Source: Bacillus niameyensis
Lineage (GTDB): Bacteria; Bacillota; Bacilli; Bacillales; Bacillaceae_C
Length of the DNA: 64,000 bases
Assembly (NCBI RefSeq): GCF_001375535.1
Contig: NZ_LN831197.1
Coordinates: 4,304,660 to 4,368,659, forward strand
Direction: 5' to 3'
The notes below the pieces were generated by a model. The model made no database searches, was not told the origin of the DNA, and was given only the letters and a program-made list of their open reading frames with translations. The translations under genes were made by a program, and so were the position numbers. Shown here in pieces: positions 37,323-46,159 of the stretch; position 1 is the first letter of the stretch, and each line of letters starts with the position of its first letter.

Positions 37323-37690
37323 ATGTTATATGGAGAGACGGCAAGTTCCCATGAAAGAAACCTGAATCGTTCTAATACATTCGCACATACTAATTGAATG
37401 TAGCAGCAAAAAGGGATATGTTTGTGAATGACAGGTTAATTTAGCTGCAGAGAGGGTAAAAAAAGGGAGGGGAGTAATATATGGAAGGTGGTCACATCTG
37501 TATCGGTTCAAAGATCCGGGGCATTCGGCAAGCGTTATTACCATGGACAAGCTGTAATGAAGTAGATAGCTGATTGAAAAAATAAAGCTACTGTTCGAGT
37601 CTTCTAAAATAGTGTTTATCTTATACCGATTGGAACATATATTTTTCCTAAAACTTGCTATGTACATAATTATTAGAAAGGAGCAATAAA
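37323..37690 (+). other. Long leader before the flavinylation cassette
   Basis: About 370 bp without a supported gene. A short frame from ATG 37481 with a good ribosome site (GGGAGGGG) encodes MEGGHICIGSKIRGIRQ, like the first turn of an Xre regulator, then stops; it is probably a relic or a short leader peptide. The last bases hold AAAGGAG for the first cassette gene. Confidence 0.35.
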
Positions 37691-38296
37691 ATGATGAATT
37701 TACTTGGTATTGTAGGAACAAATTCAGACCATTCTACAAATCGTATGTTGTTACAATTCATTCAAAAACATTTTGCAGATAAAGCGAACATTGAAATATT
37801 TGAAATAAAAGATTTGCCTGCCTTTAATAAGCCGAAAGATAGGAAAGCACCTAGTGAAGTTCAAGAGCTTGCGGATAAAATAATTGAAGCGGATGGTGTC
37901 ATTATTAGTACACCAGAATATAACCATTCCGTGCCAGCGATCTTAAAAAGTACTTTAGAATGGTTGTCTTATACATCTCAGCCGCTTATTGATAAACCAG
38001 TTATGATCACTGGGGCGTCATATGGAAAATTAGGTTCCTCCCGTTCACAAGCACATTTGCGACAAATATTAGATGCACCTGAATTGAAAGCACGAATTAT
38101 GCCAAGTTCCGAGTTTTTATTAGGTTATTCATTACAAGCCTTTGATGAAAATGGAAATCTAAAGGATCAAAGTAAAATTGAAGAACTTGAGAGAATTTTT
38201 AATGACTTTACCCATTTTGTTACGATCACAAATCAATTAGTTAGCAATAATCATTCCCCTAAAAATGTGCAAAAGTTTTCATGGGAGGACAATTAA
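37691..38296 (+). CDS. NAD(P)H-dependent FMN reductase, first paralog
   Basis: A 201-residue flavodoxin-fold reductase. GIVGTNSDHSTNRMLL is the phosphate-binding loop, STPEYNHSVPAILKS the FMN ring contact, and GASYGKLGSSRSQAHLRQIL a conserved family block. It should pass electrons from NAD(P)H to FMN or a quinone/azo compound. It is about half identical to the N-terminal domain of the next protein, 15 bp downstream, so the two arose by tandem duplication and are co-translated. ATG 37691 follows AAAGGAG. Confidence 0.85.
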   Translation: MMNLLGIVGTNSDHSTNRMLLQFIQKHFADKANIEIFEIKDLPAFNKPKDRKAPSEVQELADKIIEADGVIISTPEYNHSVPAILKSTLEWLSYTSQPLIDKPVMITGASYGKLGSSRSQAHLRQILDAPELKARIMPSSEFLLGYSLQAFDENGNLKDQSKIEELERIFNDFTHFVTITNQLVSNNHSPKNVQKFSWEDN

Positions 38297-38311
38297 TTAG
38301 GAGGTCTAGAG

Positions 38312-39502
38312 ATGAAAATCGTTGGAATCGTTGGATCAAATGCTGATTTTTCATATAATCATCAATTATTAGAGTTTATCGCTAAAAATTTTAAAAGTTT
38401 GATTGATGTTGAAGTTTTGGACATTAAAGATGTCCCCATGTTTAACCAATCAAAAGATCAAACAGACAGTGAACCGATTCAATATTTAAATAAAAAAATC
38501 GATGAAGCAGATGGAGTCATTATTGCTACGCCAGAATATAACCATTCTATCCCGTCTGCCTTGCAAAGTGTCATTGAATGGCTATCGTTTAAAATTCATC
38601 CACTTGATGGGAAACCTGTTATGATTGTCGGGGCTTCGTATGATGTGCAAGGATCTTCACGGTCCCAATTACATTTGCGTCAAATATTAGATGCTCCTGG
38701 TGTGAATGCTGTCGTTATGCCGGGTAATGAGTTTCTCTTAGGAGAGGTTCATAAAGCATTTGATGAAGAAGGAAATTTAAAAGATGCACAAACAGCCCAA
38801 TTCTTAGAAGGTTGTATTAAGAAATTTATTCGCTTTATCAATGTTGTCAATATCCTTGACGCACCTGAAGGGATGAAAGATCTTTCGAGTACTGAAGATT
38901 TATATGCGACTGGATCGATTGATACAACGATTAAAGATGTTGATATGATGGCGGATGACTGGGTTGAGCAAGCTGCTGAAGTTACTGGTGCGGTTGAAGG
39001 GAATACTTATGTTAAACTGGACCGCGGTATATTGACAGTTGATCAAATAAACTATTTTTTAAAGTCGATGCCTGCAGAATTAACGTATGCTGATAGCAAT
39101 AATCAATTTTTATATTATAACTACAAATACGAAGCAGAGGATATGTTGGCCTCTCGTAGACCTAAACAAGTAGGTTATCCATTAGCTGAATGTCACCCTA
39201 AACAAGCTTTTAGCAGCGTTGCTTGGGTCATTCAACAATTACGTACTGGAAAGCAAGATATCGTACGGACCCATGTGCCTACACACGGTCCAGATAAATT
39301 TGTTGTTCATAACTATCAAGCCGTTCGTGACGAAGAAGGTAACTATCTTGGTATTAACGAATATGTTCAAGATATTAAACCGCTCATTGATTGGTACTTA
39401 GAACAAACGGGACAACAGTTAACAGGTGGAAAAGTAGACGCTGTATCCGGTGCAACTTCTAAAGTAGATACCGTATCGGGTGCAACTGTTAAAGATAATT
39501 AA
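38312..39502 (+). CDS. FMN reductase-PAS fusion with two C-terminal flavinylation motifs
   Basis: A 396-residue three-part protein. Residues 1-185 are an NAD(P)H:FMN reductase ([35 protein letters not shown]). Residues about 230-365 are a PAS-like domain of the type found in DUF438 proteins ([52 protein letters not shown]). The tail carries DAVSGATS and DTVSGATV, with Thr382 and Thr392 as expected FMN acceptors. ApbE enzymes attach FMN to Thr in Dxx[ST]GAT motifs, and apbE follows 72 bp on. No signal peptide is present. I infer NAD(P)H to reductase FMN to tail-bound FMN to an unknown acceptor. The start ATG follows GGAGG. Confidence 0.85.
   Translation: MKIVGIVGSNADFSYNHQLLEFIAKNFKSLIDVEVLDIKDVPMFNQSKDQTDSEPIQYLNKKIDEADGVIIATPEYNHSIPSALQSVIEWLSFKIHPLDGKPVMIVGASYDVQGSSRSQLHLRQILDAPGVNAVVMPGNEFLLGEVHKAFDEEGNLKDAQTAQFLEGCIKKFIRFINVVNILDAPEGMKDLSSTEDLYATGSIDTTIKDVDMMADDWVEQAAEVTGAVEGNTYVKLDRGILTVDQINYFLKSMPAELTYADSNNQFLYYNYKYEAEDMLASRRPKQVGYPLAECHPKQAFSSVAWVIQQLRTGKQDIVRTHVPTHGPDKFVVHNYQAVRDEEGNYLGINEYVQDIKPLIDWYLEQTGQQLTGGKVDAVSGATSKVDTVSGATVKDN
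39434..39493 (+). repeat. Tandem 30-bp repeat encoding two flavinylation motifs
   Basis: 39434-39463 and 39464-39493 are two adjoining 30-bp copies, each coding V-D-x-V-S-G-A-T-x-K. They differ at a few positions. This points to a recent internal duplication of the covalent-flavin site. Confidence 0.85.
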
Positions 39503-39503
39503 T

Positions 39504-39533
39504 AAAAGAGAGGTCGTTATGGCCTCTTTTTTT
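39504..39533 (+). terminator. Hairpin between the fusion gene and apbE
   Basis: AAAAGAGAGG pairs with CCTCTTTT and runs into a T-tract. It looks like a terminator and could lower apbE expression relative to its substrate gene, if read-through occurs. Confidence 0.6.
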
Positions 39534-39574
39534 CGAATTGAAAAAGAAATGAATGGGAAAGAGGGATCGTCACC

Positions 39575-40516
39575 ATGCAAAGTCGTGAAATACATATGAT
39601 GGGAACGATTATCCAATTATCAGTTCAACATGAATATGCAAGCTTTATTTTAAATGAACTAATTATTCGCTTGAACGAATATGAAAAGCGGTTTAGTGCT
39701 CATGATCCAACTTCGGAATTGATGCAAGTGAACAAAAATGCGGGGATTAAGCCGGTAAAAGTACATCCCACTTTATACGAATTAATTAAAATTGGAAAGA
39801 TACATAGTACTGCAGCCAATAGCTCATTAAATATCACGATTGGTCCCCTTGTTATGGCGTGGCGTATTGGTTTTGAAGATGCCCATGTTCCATCAGAAGA
39901 ACAAATTCAATCCTTGCTTACTAAAACAAACGCAAGTGATATTATACTAAACGACCAAGAGCAAACTGTTTTTCTAAAGCATCCGGGTATGTTTATTGAT
40001 TTAGGAGCTTTAGCAAAAGGATATATTGCGGATTTACTTGTTCACGATTTAGAATCTATGGATGCTCAGGCAGGTTTAATTAATTTAGGTGGAAATGTCA
40101 TGACTTATGGAAGGTCTCCAAAACAAGAGGATGGTCAGTGGCGTGTCGGTATTCAACATCCTTTTCTTCCGCGTGGTAATTACATAGCCGTTTTGCGTGC
40201 ATTCAATCAATCCGTTGTTACTTCCGGAGTATACGAAAGAAAGTTTACGATGAATAACGAAACATACCATCATATTTTAGACCCTCAAACTGGATATCCA
40301 ATTCAATCAGAAATTGCAGGCTTAACCGTTGTTTCTAAAAAATCTGTTGACGGCGAAATATGGACGGGGCGTTTATTCGGAAAATCACCTTGTGAAATAA
40401 TGGATACACTTGATCAAGTAGAAGACGTAGCAGGAATTGTCGTTACGATGAGTGGTGAGCTATATTATTCAGAATCGCTAAAACCATATCTAATTGAAAC
40501 AAGTTCATCATTCTAA
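39575..40516 (+). CDS. apbE: FAD:protein FMN transferase ApbE (cytosolic form)
   Basis: A 313-residue ApbE-type flavin transferase that moves FMN from FAD to a Thr of target proteins. Blocks include FSAHDPTSELMQVNKNAG, NITIGPLVMAW, IDLGALAKGYIADLL, INLGGNVMTYG and YHHILDPQTGYP. The metal-binding Asp of the last block is present. There is no lipobox or signal, unlike the exported ApbE that serves Nqr and Rnf, so it should act on cytosolic targets. The obvious target is the tail of the preceding protein. The ribosome site is GAAAGAGGG; the start ATG is 72 bp after the fusion gene, across a hairpin. Confidence 0.9.
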   Translation: MQSREIHMMGTIIQLSVQHEYASFILNELIIRLNEYEKRFSAHDPTSELMQVNKNAGIKPVKVHPTLYELIKIGKIHSTAANSSLNITIGPLVMAWRIGFEDAHVPSEEQIQSLLTKTNASDIILNDQEQTVFLKHPGMFIDLGALAKGYIADLLVHDLESMDAQAGLINLGGNVMTYGRSPKQEDGQWRVGIQHPFLPRGNYIAVLRAFNQSVVTSGVYERKFTMNNETYHHILDPQTGYPIQSEIAGLTVVSKKSVDGEIWTGRLFGKSPCEIMDTLDQVEDVAGIVVTMSGELYYSESLKPYLIETSSSF

Positions 40517-40683
40517 GCTTTTGTTGAATAAGTGAAGCATTCATCCTCTCCGACTCAAATTGACTCCCACAATGTGGGAAGTAGGTAATGGGGGTGATTT
40601 GTTTGAGAAGATGTAACGAGGGTTAGTGTATCATGTGAGATTAAGTGTCTGAATCTAAAACTAGATATTTCTTTAAAATAAAG

Positions 40684-40713
40684 AAGATGCTCTCAATAAA
40701 ACGAGGGCATCTT
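40684..40713. terminator. Bidirectional hairpin terminator
   Basis: AAGATGCTCTC pairs with GAGGGCATCTT (one mismatch) between apbE and the convergent aldo/keto reductase gene, with T-rich flanks on the minus strand. Confidence 0.65.
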
Positions 40714-40730
40714 AAAATATAATAGATAGA

Positions 40731-41573
40731 TTAAAAATCAAAGTTGTCAGGGTCTGGACCCACACGATGATCTTGATTTAGGCCATTAATGCGTTCCATA
40801 TCTTCTTCTAATAAATTGAAGTCAAAAACACTGGAATTTTCAATAATTCGATGTTCCTTAGTTGATTTTGGAATAGTGATAACACCATTTTGTATATCCC
40901 AACGTATTATAATTTGAGGAACTGTTTTGTTGTATTTTTTTGCGATTTCCATTAAAATAGGGTGATTTATGAGTTGACCTTGCATTAATGGTGACCAGGC
41001 TTCTAATTGAATATCGTTATTTTTACAAAATGCTTGAACTTCCTTTTGTGTTAAACGCGGGTGGTATTCCACTTGATTTACCATTGGTTTTACTTTTGCA
41101 TCATTCATTAAATCCTGAAGATGATGAACTTGGAAGTTACTTACCCCAATAGCTTTCACTTTGCCCTCTTTATAAAGTGTTTCTAGTGCTCTCCAAGCTT
41201 CTTTATATTTGTTTTCTACAGGCCAATGAATAAGGTATAGATCTAAATAATCAAGACCAAGTTTATTTAAGCTTGTTTCATAAGCTGCAATCGTTGATTC
41301 ATATCCTAAATCAGAATTCCACACTTTAGAAGTAATAAATAAATCCTCTCTTGAGATACCAGCCTCTTTAATACCTTCCCGAATTGCTTGGCCAACCCCA
41401 GCTTCATTTTCATAAATGGCGGCTGTATCTATACTACGATACCCATGTTTAATGGCAAATTTGACAGCATTCACTAGTTCAGGACCTTCTTCTACTTTAA
41501 AAACACCGAGACCTAACCAAGGCATTTTGACACCATTATGCAATGTAGTTGTATTTTGTAAACTTGTATTCAT
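40731..41573 (-). CDS. Aldo/keto reductase (YtbE-like)
   Basis: A 280-residue NADPH aldo/keto reductase with the full catalytic tetrad Asp49, Tyr54, Lys83, His116, and the AKR5-type cofactor block IPKSTKEHRIIEN. It reduces aldehydes or ketones such as glyoxals. With the MFS gene 81 bp upstream and a divergent HxlR regulator it copies the ytbE-ytbD-ytcD arrangement of B. subtilis. The two genes are probably one operon controlled by that regulator. Confidence 0.9.
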   Translation of the reverse strand: MNTSLQNTTTLHNGVKMPWLGLGVFKVEEGPELVNAVKFAIKHGYRSIDTAAIYENEAGVGQAIREGIKEAGISREDLFITSKVWNSDLGYESTIAAYETSLNKLGLDYLDLYLIHWPVENKYKEAWRALETLYKEGKVKAIGVSNFQVHHLQDLMNDAKVKPMVNQVEYHPRLTQKEVQAFCKNNDIQLEAWSPLMQGQLINHPILMEIAKKYNKTVPQIIIRWDIQNGVITIPKSTKEHRIIENSSVFDFNLLEEDMERINGLNQDHRVGPDPDNFDF

Positions 41574-41654
41574 CTATATAACCTCCAAATATTAATTTTA
41601 AAAGAGTGCATGATTCATTTAATCTTCAACATCACCTCCTTAAAGGTAAGGCTT

Positions 41655-42863
41655 TTAAATGGCAAGATCTTTTGTTTCTTGTTGCTGTTCTTTGCTTTCA
41701 AGCGATTGACTCCAACCTGTCAGTAAAACGGCTGCAAGTACCATTAATGCCCCAATCCAGGTGGTGTGAATAAGACCAATCGAGTCAGTAACAAGGCCTC
41801 CTAGGAAGGAACCGATCGCTATTCCGGCGTTGAATGCAGCAATATTAATTGCCGATGCGACATCTGCTGCAGTAGGAACAAAACGTTCCGCTAACATAAC
41901 AACATAGACTTGCAGTCCCGGCACATTCATAAAAGCCATAATTCCCATAATGAAAATGGTCACTAATCCTATTATTTTATATGGTGCTGTAAAATATAAG
42001 ACGATTAGGATGATAGCTTGAACAATAAACATATAAAATAGTGCCTTAATTGGGTTATGATTCGATAGCTTTCCACCTATCATGTTTCCAATTGCAATAG
42101 CTATACCATAAACAAGTAATATCACTGCTACTATCTCTTCTTTAAATCCAGTGATATTTTGTAACAACGGTGATAAATAAGTAAATACAACAAAAGTTCC
42201 ACCGTAACCTAAGGCTGTTATGATAAAAATAAGCAATAAGCGACCATTTTTGACTAATTTGATCTGATCTTTGAATGTTGTACGATGTCCTTTTCGTAAG
42301 TCCGAAGGGACAAGGAAGCTATTGGCAATAAATGCAAGGATTCCAACAGCTACAATAACGATAAAAGCAATTCTCCAGCCGAACTGCTGACCGATAAATG
42401 TTCCGAATGGTACTCCTGTGACAGTTGCTACTGTCAGCCCTGTAAACATAATTGATATTGCACTAGCTCTGCGATTTTCTGGGACTAGATCAGCTGCAAT
42501 CGTAGAGCCAATAGACATAAAAACACCATGAGAAAAAGCAGAAATCACTCGTGCAACAAGTAAAATTCCGATGCTTGTAGCGGCCGCTGCGATACTATTC
42601 CCTAAAATAAAAATCACCATAATCCAAAGAAGTAATGATTTTCGTGACATTTTAGAAGTAAGAGAAGTTAGTATAGGCGCTCCAAATGTTACTCCTAGAG
42701 CATATAAAGAAACGGTTAAGCCAGCTGTTGTAACGGATATATTTAAATCCTTAGCAATTAATGGCAAGAGCCCGACACTAATAAATTCTGTTGTGCCAAT
42801 AGCAAATGCACTCACTGCAAGGGCAAGCAAAGCAAATGTGGTTCGCTTTTTATTTCGTGACAT
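41655..42863 (-). CDS. MFS drug/metabolite exporter (YtbD-like)
   Basis: A 402-residue, 12-helix major facilitator of the drug:H+ antiporter 1 group (AraJ/YdhP-like). FAIGTTEFISVGLLPLIA is the typical first helix, and FSHGVFMSIGSTIAADLVP and VTGVPFGTFIGQQFGWRIAF are motif C-like regions. It probably exports a toxic compound. Ribosome site AGGAGG. The gene lies between the aldo/keto reductase gene and its divergent HxlR regulator. Confidence 0.85.
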   Translation of the reverse strand: MSRNKKRTTFALLALAVSAFAIGTTEFISVGLLPLIAKDLNISVTTAGLTVSLYALGVTFGAPILTSLTSKMSRKSLLLWIMVIFILGNSIAAAATSIGILLVARVISAFSHGVFMSIGSTIAADLVPENRRASAISIMFTGLTVATVTGVPFGTFIGQQFGWRIAFIVIVAVGILAFIANSFLVPSDLRKGHRTTFKDQIKLVKNGRLLLIFIITALGYGGTFVVFTYLSPLLQNITGFKEEIVAVILLVYGIAIAIGNMIGGKLSNHNPIKALFYMFIVQAIILIVLYFTAPYKIIGLVTIFIMGIMAFMNVPGLQVYVVMLAERFVPTAADVASAINIAAFNAGIAIGSFLGGLVTDSIGLIHTTWIGALMVLAAVLLTGWSQSLESKEQQQETKDLAI

Positions 42864-43015
42864 TATTTTTACCTCCTGAAAAAAATAGGGATATGGGATT
42901 AATAAGAGCTCTTATAGTAAACGATAGAAGAAATGAATATTGTTTAATACGATTCGCAAATGTTATTATGGGATAAAAGGATTATAAAGAAAAGTACGCA
43001 CTTTAAAGTTCCATA

Positions 43016-43050
43016 GGCACCAAAAGGTTATGTAGGTACCTTTTGGTGCC
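43016..43050. promoter_or_regulatory. Perfect palindrome, probable HxlR operator
   Basis: GGCACCAAAAGGT (43016-43028) is repeated in reverse as ACCTTTTGGTGCC (43038-43050) with a 9-nt gap. It lies between the MFS gene and the HxlR gene, 23 bp before the HxlR start. It is long, exact and symmetrical, as expected for a dimeric winged-helix regulator acting on itself and on the divergent operon. Confidence 0.75.
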
Positions 43051-43072
43051 CATAGTTTTGGAGGAAATTACT

Positions 43073-43444
43073 ATGCAACAGAAGAAGTACAATATATCTG
43101 TAGAAGCTACATTAGAGGTAATAGGAGGAAAATGGAAATGCGTGATTTTATGTCATTTAACGCATGGAAAAAAACGCACAAGTGAATTGAAACGTCTTAT
43201 GCCAAACATTACTCAAAAGATGCTGACCCAACAATTACGTGAGTTAGAAGAAGACGGAGTCATTAAGCGAATTGTTTACAATGAAGTCCCGCCAAAAGTG
43301 GAGTATGAATTAAGTGAATATGGTTGGAGTTTACAGGGGATATTAGATTCTCTTTGTACTTGGGGCGAAAAACATATTACCAAAGTTTATGGGAACAAAT
43401 TTGATGTTCTGGAAGAAAACATTTTAAATAAAGATCTAAAGTAA
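43073..43444 (+). CDS. HxlR-family regulator (YtcD-like)
   Basis: A 123-residue winged-helix protein. LEVIGGKWKCVILCHLTHG and ELKRLMPNITQKMLTQQLRE form the DNA-binding core. Two Cys (23 and 27) sit where YodB- and HypR-type proteins have redox-sensing Cys. ATG 43073 follows TTGGAGG; the longer frame from 43043 starts inside the operator. It probably represses the divergent MFS-aldo/keto reductase genes until an electrophile or oxidant acts on it. The signal is inferred. Confidence 0.85.
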   Translation: MQQKKYNISVEATLEVIGGKWKCVILCHLTHGKKRTSELKRLMPNITQKMLTQQLRELEEDGVIKRIVYNEVPPKVEYELSEYGWSLQGILDSLCTWGEKHITKVYGNKFDVLEENILNKDLK

Positions 43445-43520
43445 CTTAGTGATTAAACCTCACTTAAGGTACTTCGGTGAACTATCCGATAAGTAAATAA
43501 GCTTTTTTTTCAATAAAAAT

Positions 43521-43555
43521 AACAGCACCCTCTAATTTTATGGGTGCTGTTTTTG
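43521..43555. terminator. Bidirectional terminator
   Basis: AACAGCACCC pairs with GGGTGCTGTT, followed by TTTT. It separates the HxlR gene and the convergent small protein gene. Confidence 0.8.
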
Positions 43556-43604
43556 TATATAAGTGCTTATCTTTTTGTTTATTCAACAATAGAAGAAATA
43601 AACT

Positions 43605-44069
43605 TTAATATTCTCCTTTAATGACAAAAAACGAACCCCTGATTGTTCCAGCTAGTTTAGACTTTTGCCGAGCAAACTTAAATTTCCCTTCTAACTCCTT
43701 CGGTACTTCCATCCCGTCCGAGAGCTTAAAACCAACCGCCCGCTTCTTAGGGTCATCAACCGTATACATGACGTTGATTCCCAGACCATCTTCATAAAAG
43801 ACGTATGCCCATTTAATATTTTCCACCTGAAAATGCGATGTTTCTAAAGGTTTGGCCGCAAACTCAATATCACGTTCTTCTTGCAAAATTCTATTCACAT
43901 AATCAAGTGTCTCTCTGCTTTCACTAGCTGGTAAAACTGTAAATTCATGTTTGTATTTGTTCATAAAGTAACGGGCTTCGTTAGCGCGCAAACCAGCAAG
44001 CGCTTCCGCCGCTGGTGAAGACTCTAAACCGACTGTAGACACATTTTTAAAATCAACGATATAAGACAT
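43605..44069 (-). CDS. Conserved protein of unknown function, 154 residues
   Basis: A soluble protein with no membrane segment or signal. It begins MSYIVDFKNVSTVGLESSPA and is rich in charged residues; KWAYVFYEDGLGINVMYTVD looks like a beta-sheet core. I do not recognise the family. ATG 44069 is seven bases from AAGGTGGG; an in-frame GTG at 44075 is too close. It lies 61 bp after the effector-binding protein gene in the same direction, so the two may form an operon. Confidence 0.6.
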   Translation of the reverse strand: MSYIVDFKNVSTVGLESSPAAEALAGLRANEARYFMNKYKHEFTVLPASESRETLDYVNRILQEERDIEFAAKPLETSHFQVENIKWAYVFYEDGLGINVMYTVDDPKKRAVGFKLSDGMEVPKELEGKFKFARQKSKLAGTIRGSFFVIKGEY

Positions 44070-44130
44070 TTCCACCCCACCTTTATCTTACATTAATTGG
44101 CTGTAAGATCCCATTAAATGTAGTTTCCCA

Positions 44131-44610
44131 TTATTTCTTAACTACAGGAATCCAGATTTCGCCATATACTAATCCGTTGCGCTCACCCATTTCAACCGTT
44201 GTATTTGGTCCACCAACATAGGCAAAATCTTTTGCGCCCGGTAAAACTTGACCAAAGGCAATACCTGTAAGGTGATTACTCAATTCAGCAGCTGTTTGCG
44301 CTTCACCTTTCACAACTACGTATTCCCCTTGAGGAAATTGGATCACTCTAGATGCTTCTGGTACTGATGCCTCTGTCATGACACCTGCATAATACATCAT
44401 TTTATTATTCACTGCTTCATTCACGGCAAAAATGTAGTCATTTGTAGCTACAGCCTTTAAAGTATCAAGTTTTCCATCTTGTTTGATGGCCTGCCAAAAA
44501 TCCGCTTTTTCTTTGTTTATGCCAGCAAAGTCTGTGTAATGGCTCTTAAGCTCAGTTCCAATACCTAGAACTGTGAAGCTGTCTTTTACTTCTAAAGTAT
44601 AATCTGTCAT
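44131..44610 (-). CDS. GyrI-like effector-binding domain protein (YobU-like)
   Basis: A 159-residue stand-alone AraC-effector-binding/GyrI-like domain (YTLEVKDSFTVLGIGTELK ... FPQGEYVVVKGEAQTAAELS ... GLVYGEIWIPV). Such proteins bind small hydrophobic or cationic molecules, and some hydrolyse them. ATG 44610 follows AAAGGATGG. It is divergent from the WYL regulator at 44719, the same pairing as yobU and yobV in B. subtilis, so it is probably that regulator's target. Confidence 0.75.
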   Translation of the reverse strand: MTDYTLEVKDSFTVLGIGTELKSHYTDFAGINKEKADFWQAIKQDGKLDTLKAVATNDYIFAVNEAVNNKMMYYAGVMTEASVPEASRVIQFPQGEYVVVKGEAQTAAELSNHLTGIAFGQVLPGAKDFAYVGGPNTTVEMGERNGLVYGEIWIPVVKK

Positions 44611-44684
44611 ATTCAAAACCATCCTTTTTTATATTTACCAAATGATTTGTCTTTTCACCTGATGGGTCTATAATAACTTTAAAT

Positions 44685-44703
44685 AGTGTCAAAAAGTGAT
44701 ACT
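44685..44703. promoter_or_regulatory. Inverted repeat, possible operator of the WYL regulator
   Basis: AGTGTCA (44685-44691) and TGATACT (44697-44703) form an imperfect palindrome 15 bp before the regulator's start, in the gap between the divergent genes. HTH_11-WYL (YafY-type) regulators often use such sites. Confidence 0.5.
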
Positions 44704-44718
44704 GTTTAGGAGGCTCGT

Positions 44719-45699
44719 ATGAAAAAAGTTGAACGGATCAATATTATTATGCGCTATATTAATAATCGCTCTCACTTTACTATTTCGGAAATTATGCGAG
44801 AATTTAATATTTCTCGTTCTACGGCTATTAGAGATATTAGAGAAATTGAAGCGATGGGAATGCCGCTTGTCGCTGAAGTTGGGAGGGATGGTGGTTATTT
44901 TGTTATGAATAACTCTGTCCTGCCAACAGTTCGCTTTACTGATGATGAGATTAAAGCCCTTTTCATTGCCTTTATGGCTACAAGAAATCAACAACTACCC
45001 TATTTAAAGAGTCGGCAGTCTTTAGCTGAAAAATTACTGGGACTCCTTTCAGAAAACCAGCAAGAAGATCTTGTACTTTTAAATCAAATCTTGCTATTTG
45101 AAGGAACGAATCCTCATAATCCTGATCTGCTTGATCTGTCAGACCTGCCCCATCCTATGTTAGAAAATCTCATCCAAATTCTTCTTTTGGATAACCATTT
45201 ATGGATAACCATCAGAGAAGAGAAGGAGACAAAGTCTTGTCCTATTTATCTCTTACAGCTTTACCGTGAAAAAAGCGTTTGGCTAATTGAAGGTTTTGAC
45301 TTAAATGATGAAAAGAGAAAGATTGTTCCGATCGATAATCTCACTAATGTTCAACCATACCGCACAAAAACAAAATTAAGTAAGAAAAAGATTTTAGAAA
45401 AACTAAATAAGCAGGAAAAAGAGATGAACCTTGTTATCGAACTTGGTCCAAAGGCGATTGCGCAATTTAAAAAATATCATCCTTTTAAAATTTCGCTTTC
45501 TTATATGAATCCTTACCAAACAACGGCCATTCTAAACACTTATATTAATGTTCATAATCCTGAGGAATTGAGCGAAATAACCAATTGGTTGCTGTTTCTC
45601 GGTATGGATATCAGAGTTAGGGAAATGCCCGATGAAGTTTTAAAAGGGTTACAAGAGAGATTAACGTCCATAAACACTGCTCCCCACAACTTAAAGTGA
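44719..45699 (+). CDS. HTH_11/WYL-domain transcription regulator (YobV-like)
   Basis: A 326-residue regulator. The N-terminal winged helix (HFTISEIMREFNISRSTAIR, DIREIEAMGMPLVAE) is followed by a WYL domain, where the region LWITIREEKE...SVWLIEGF stands in for the usual WYL motif, and a C-terminal WCX-like extension. Ribosome site TTAGGAGG. It probably controls the divergent effector-binding protein gene and itself in response to a small ligand. Confidence 0.8.
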   Translation: MKKVERINIIMRYINNRSHFTISEIMREFNISRSTAIRDIREIEAMGMPLVAEVGRDGGYFVMNNSVLPTVRFTDDEIKALFIAFMATRNQQLPYLKSRQSLAEKLLGLLSENQQEDLVLLNQILLFEGTNPHNPDLLDLSDLPHPMLENLIQILLLDNHLWITIREEKETKSCPIYLLQLYREKSVWLIEGFDLNDEKRKIVPIDNLTNVQPYRTKTKLSKKKILEKLNKQEKEMNLVIELGPKAIAQFKKYHPFKISLSYMNPYQTTAILNTYINVHNPEELSEITNWLLFLGMDIRVREMPDEVLKGLQERLTSINTAPHNLK

Positions 45700-45730
45700 G
45701 AGCTGATTATCCTAATTCAATTATAATTTC

Positions 45731-45768
45731 AGTAGCACAGACCAAAGATAAGGATTGTGCTACTTTTT
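45731..45768 (+). terminator. Terminator of the WYL regulator gene
   Basis: AGTAGCACA pairs perfectly with TGTGCTACT and is followed by TTTT. Confidence 0.75.
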
Positions 45769-45770
45769 GG

Positions 45771-46159
45771 TACACCTAGTATGGGCTATAACTTGGTAGT
45801 TTTGCAAGGTATCCAGTACTTGGCTACATTATTTTTTTGAAGAGATATTTAAAACTTCCGAACAAGAAAGGGCAGGATTTATGAAGCCCGAAATACAGTT
45901 ATTCCATTCATAATATTTTTACACACCAAAGACAATTGCTTAATATTCGTTTTGTAGTATATGTATTGAACTTTATGACGACAGGCATTTGAAGGTTTAT
46001 CATTGAGACCGAGCGCTTTGAATACTAAGATTAATGTAGAGGAAGAAAAGCTGCATACATTTTGCATATTTTTTGCTAATAATACGGAGGAAAAAAACGT
46101 AGAATGTTTAGTAGAATACTATGAACGGATTGCAGTATGGAAAAAGAAAGGTGGAGCAC
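45771..46159. other. Region before the PHP gene, with a doubtful small frame
   Basis: A frame from TTG 46003 to 46188 (61 codons, RPSALNTKINVEEEKLHTFC...) overlaps the start of the PHP gene. It has no clear ribosome site and is not recognised; it may be a gene relic. The rest is AT-rich without supported features. Confidence 0.3.

Noticed and set aside
37481-37552. Short frame beginning like an Xre regulator (MEGGHICIGSKIRGIRQ)
   Set aside because: It has a good ribosome site but stops after about 24 codons, too short to support as a regulator; kept only as a note in the leader entry.
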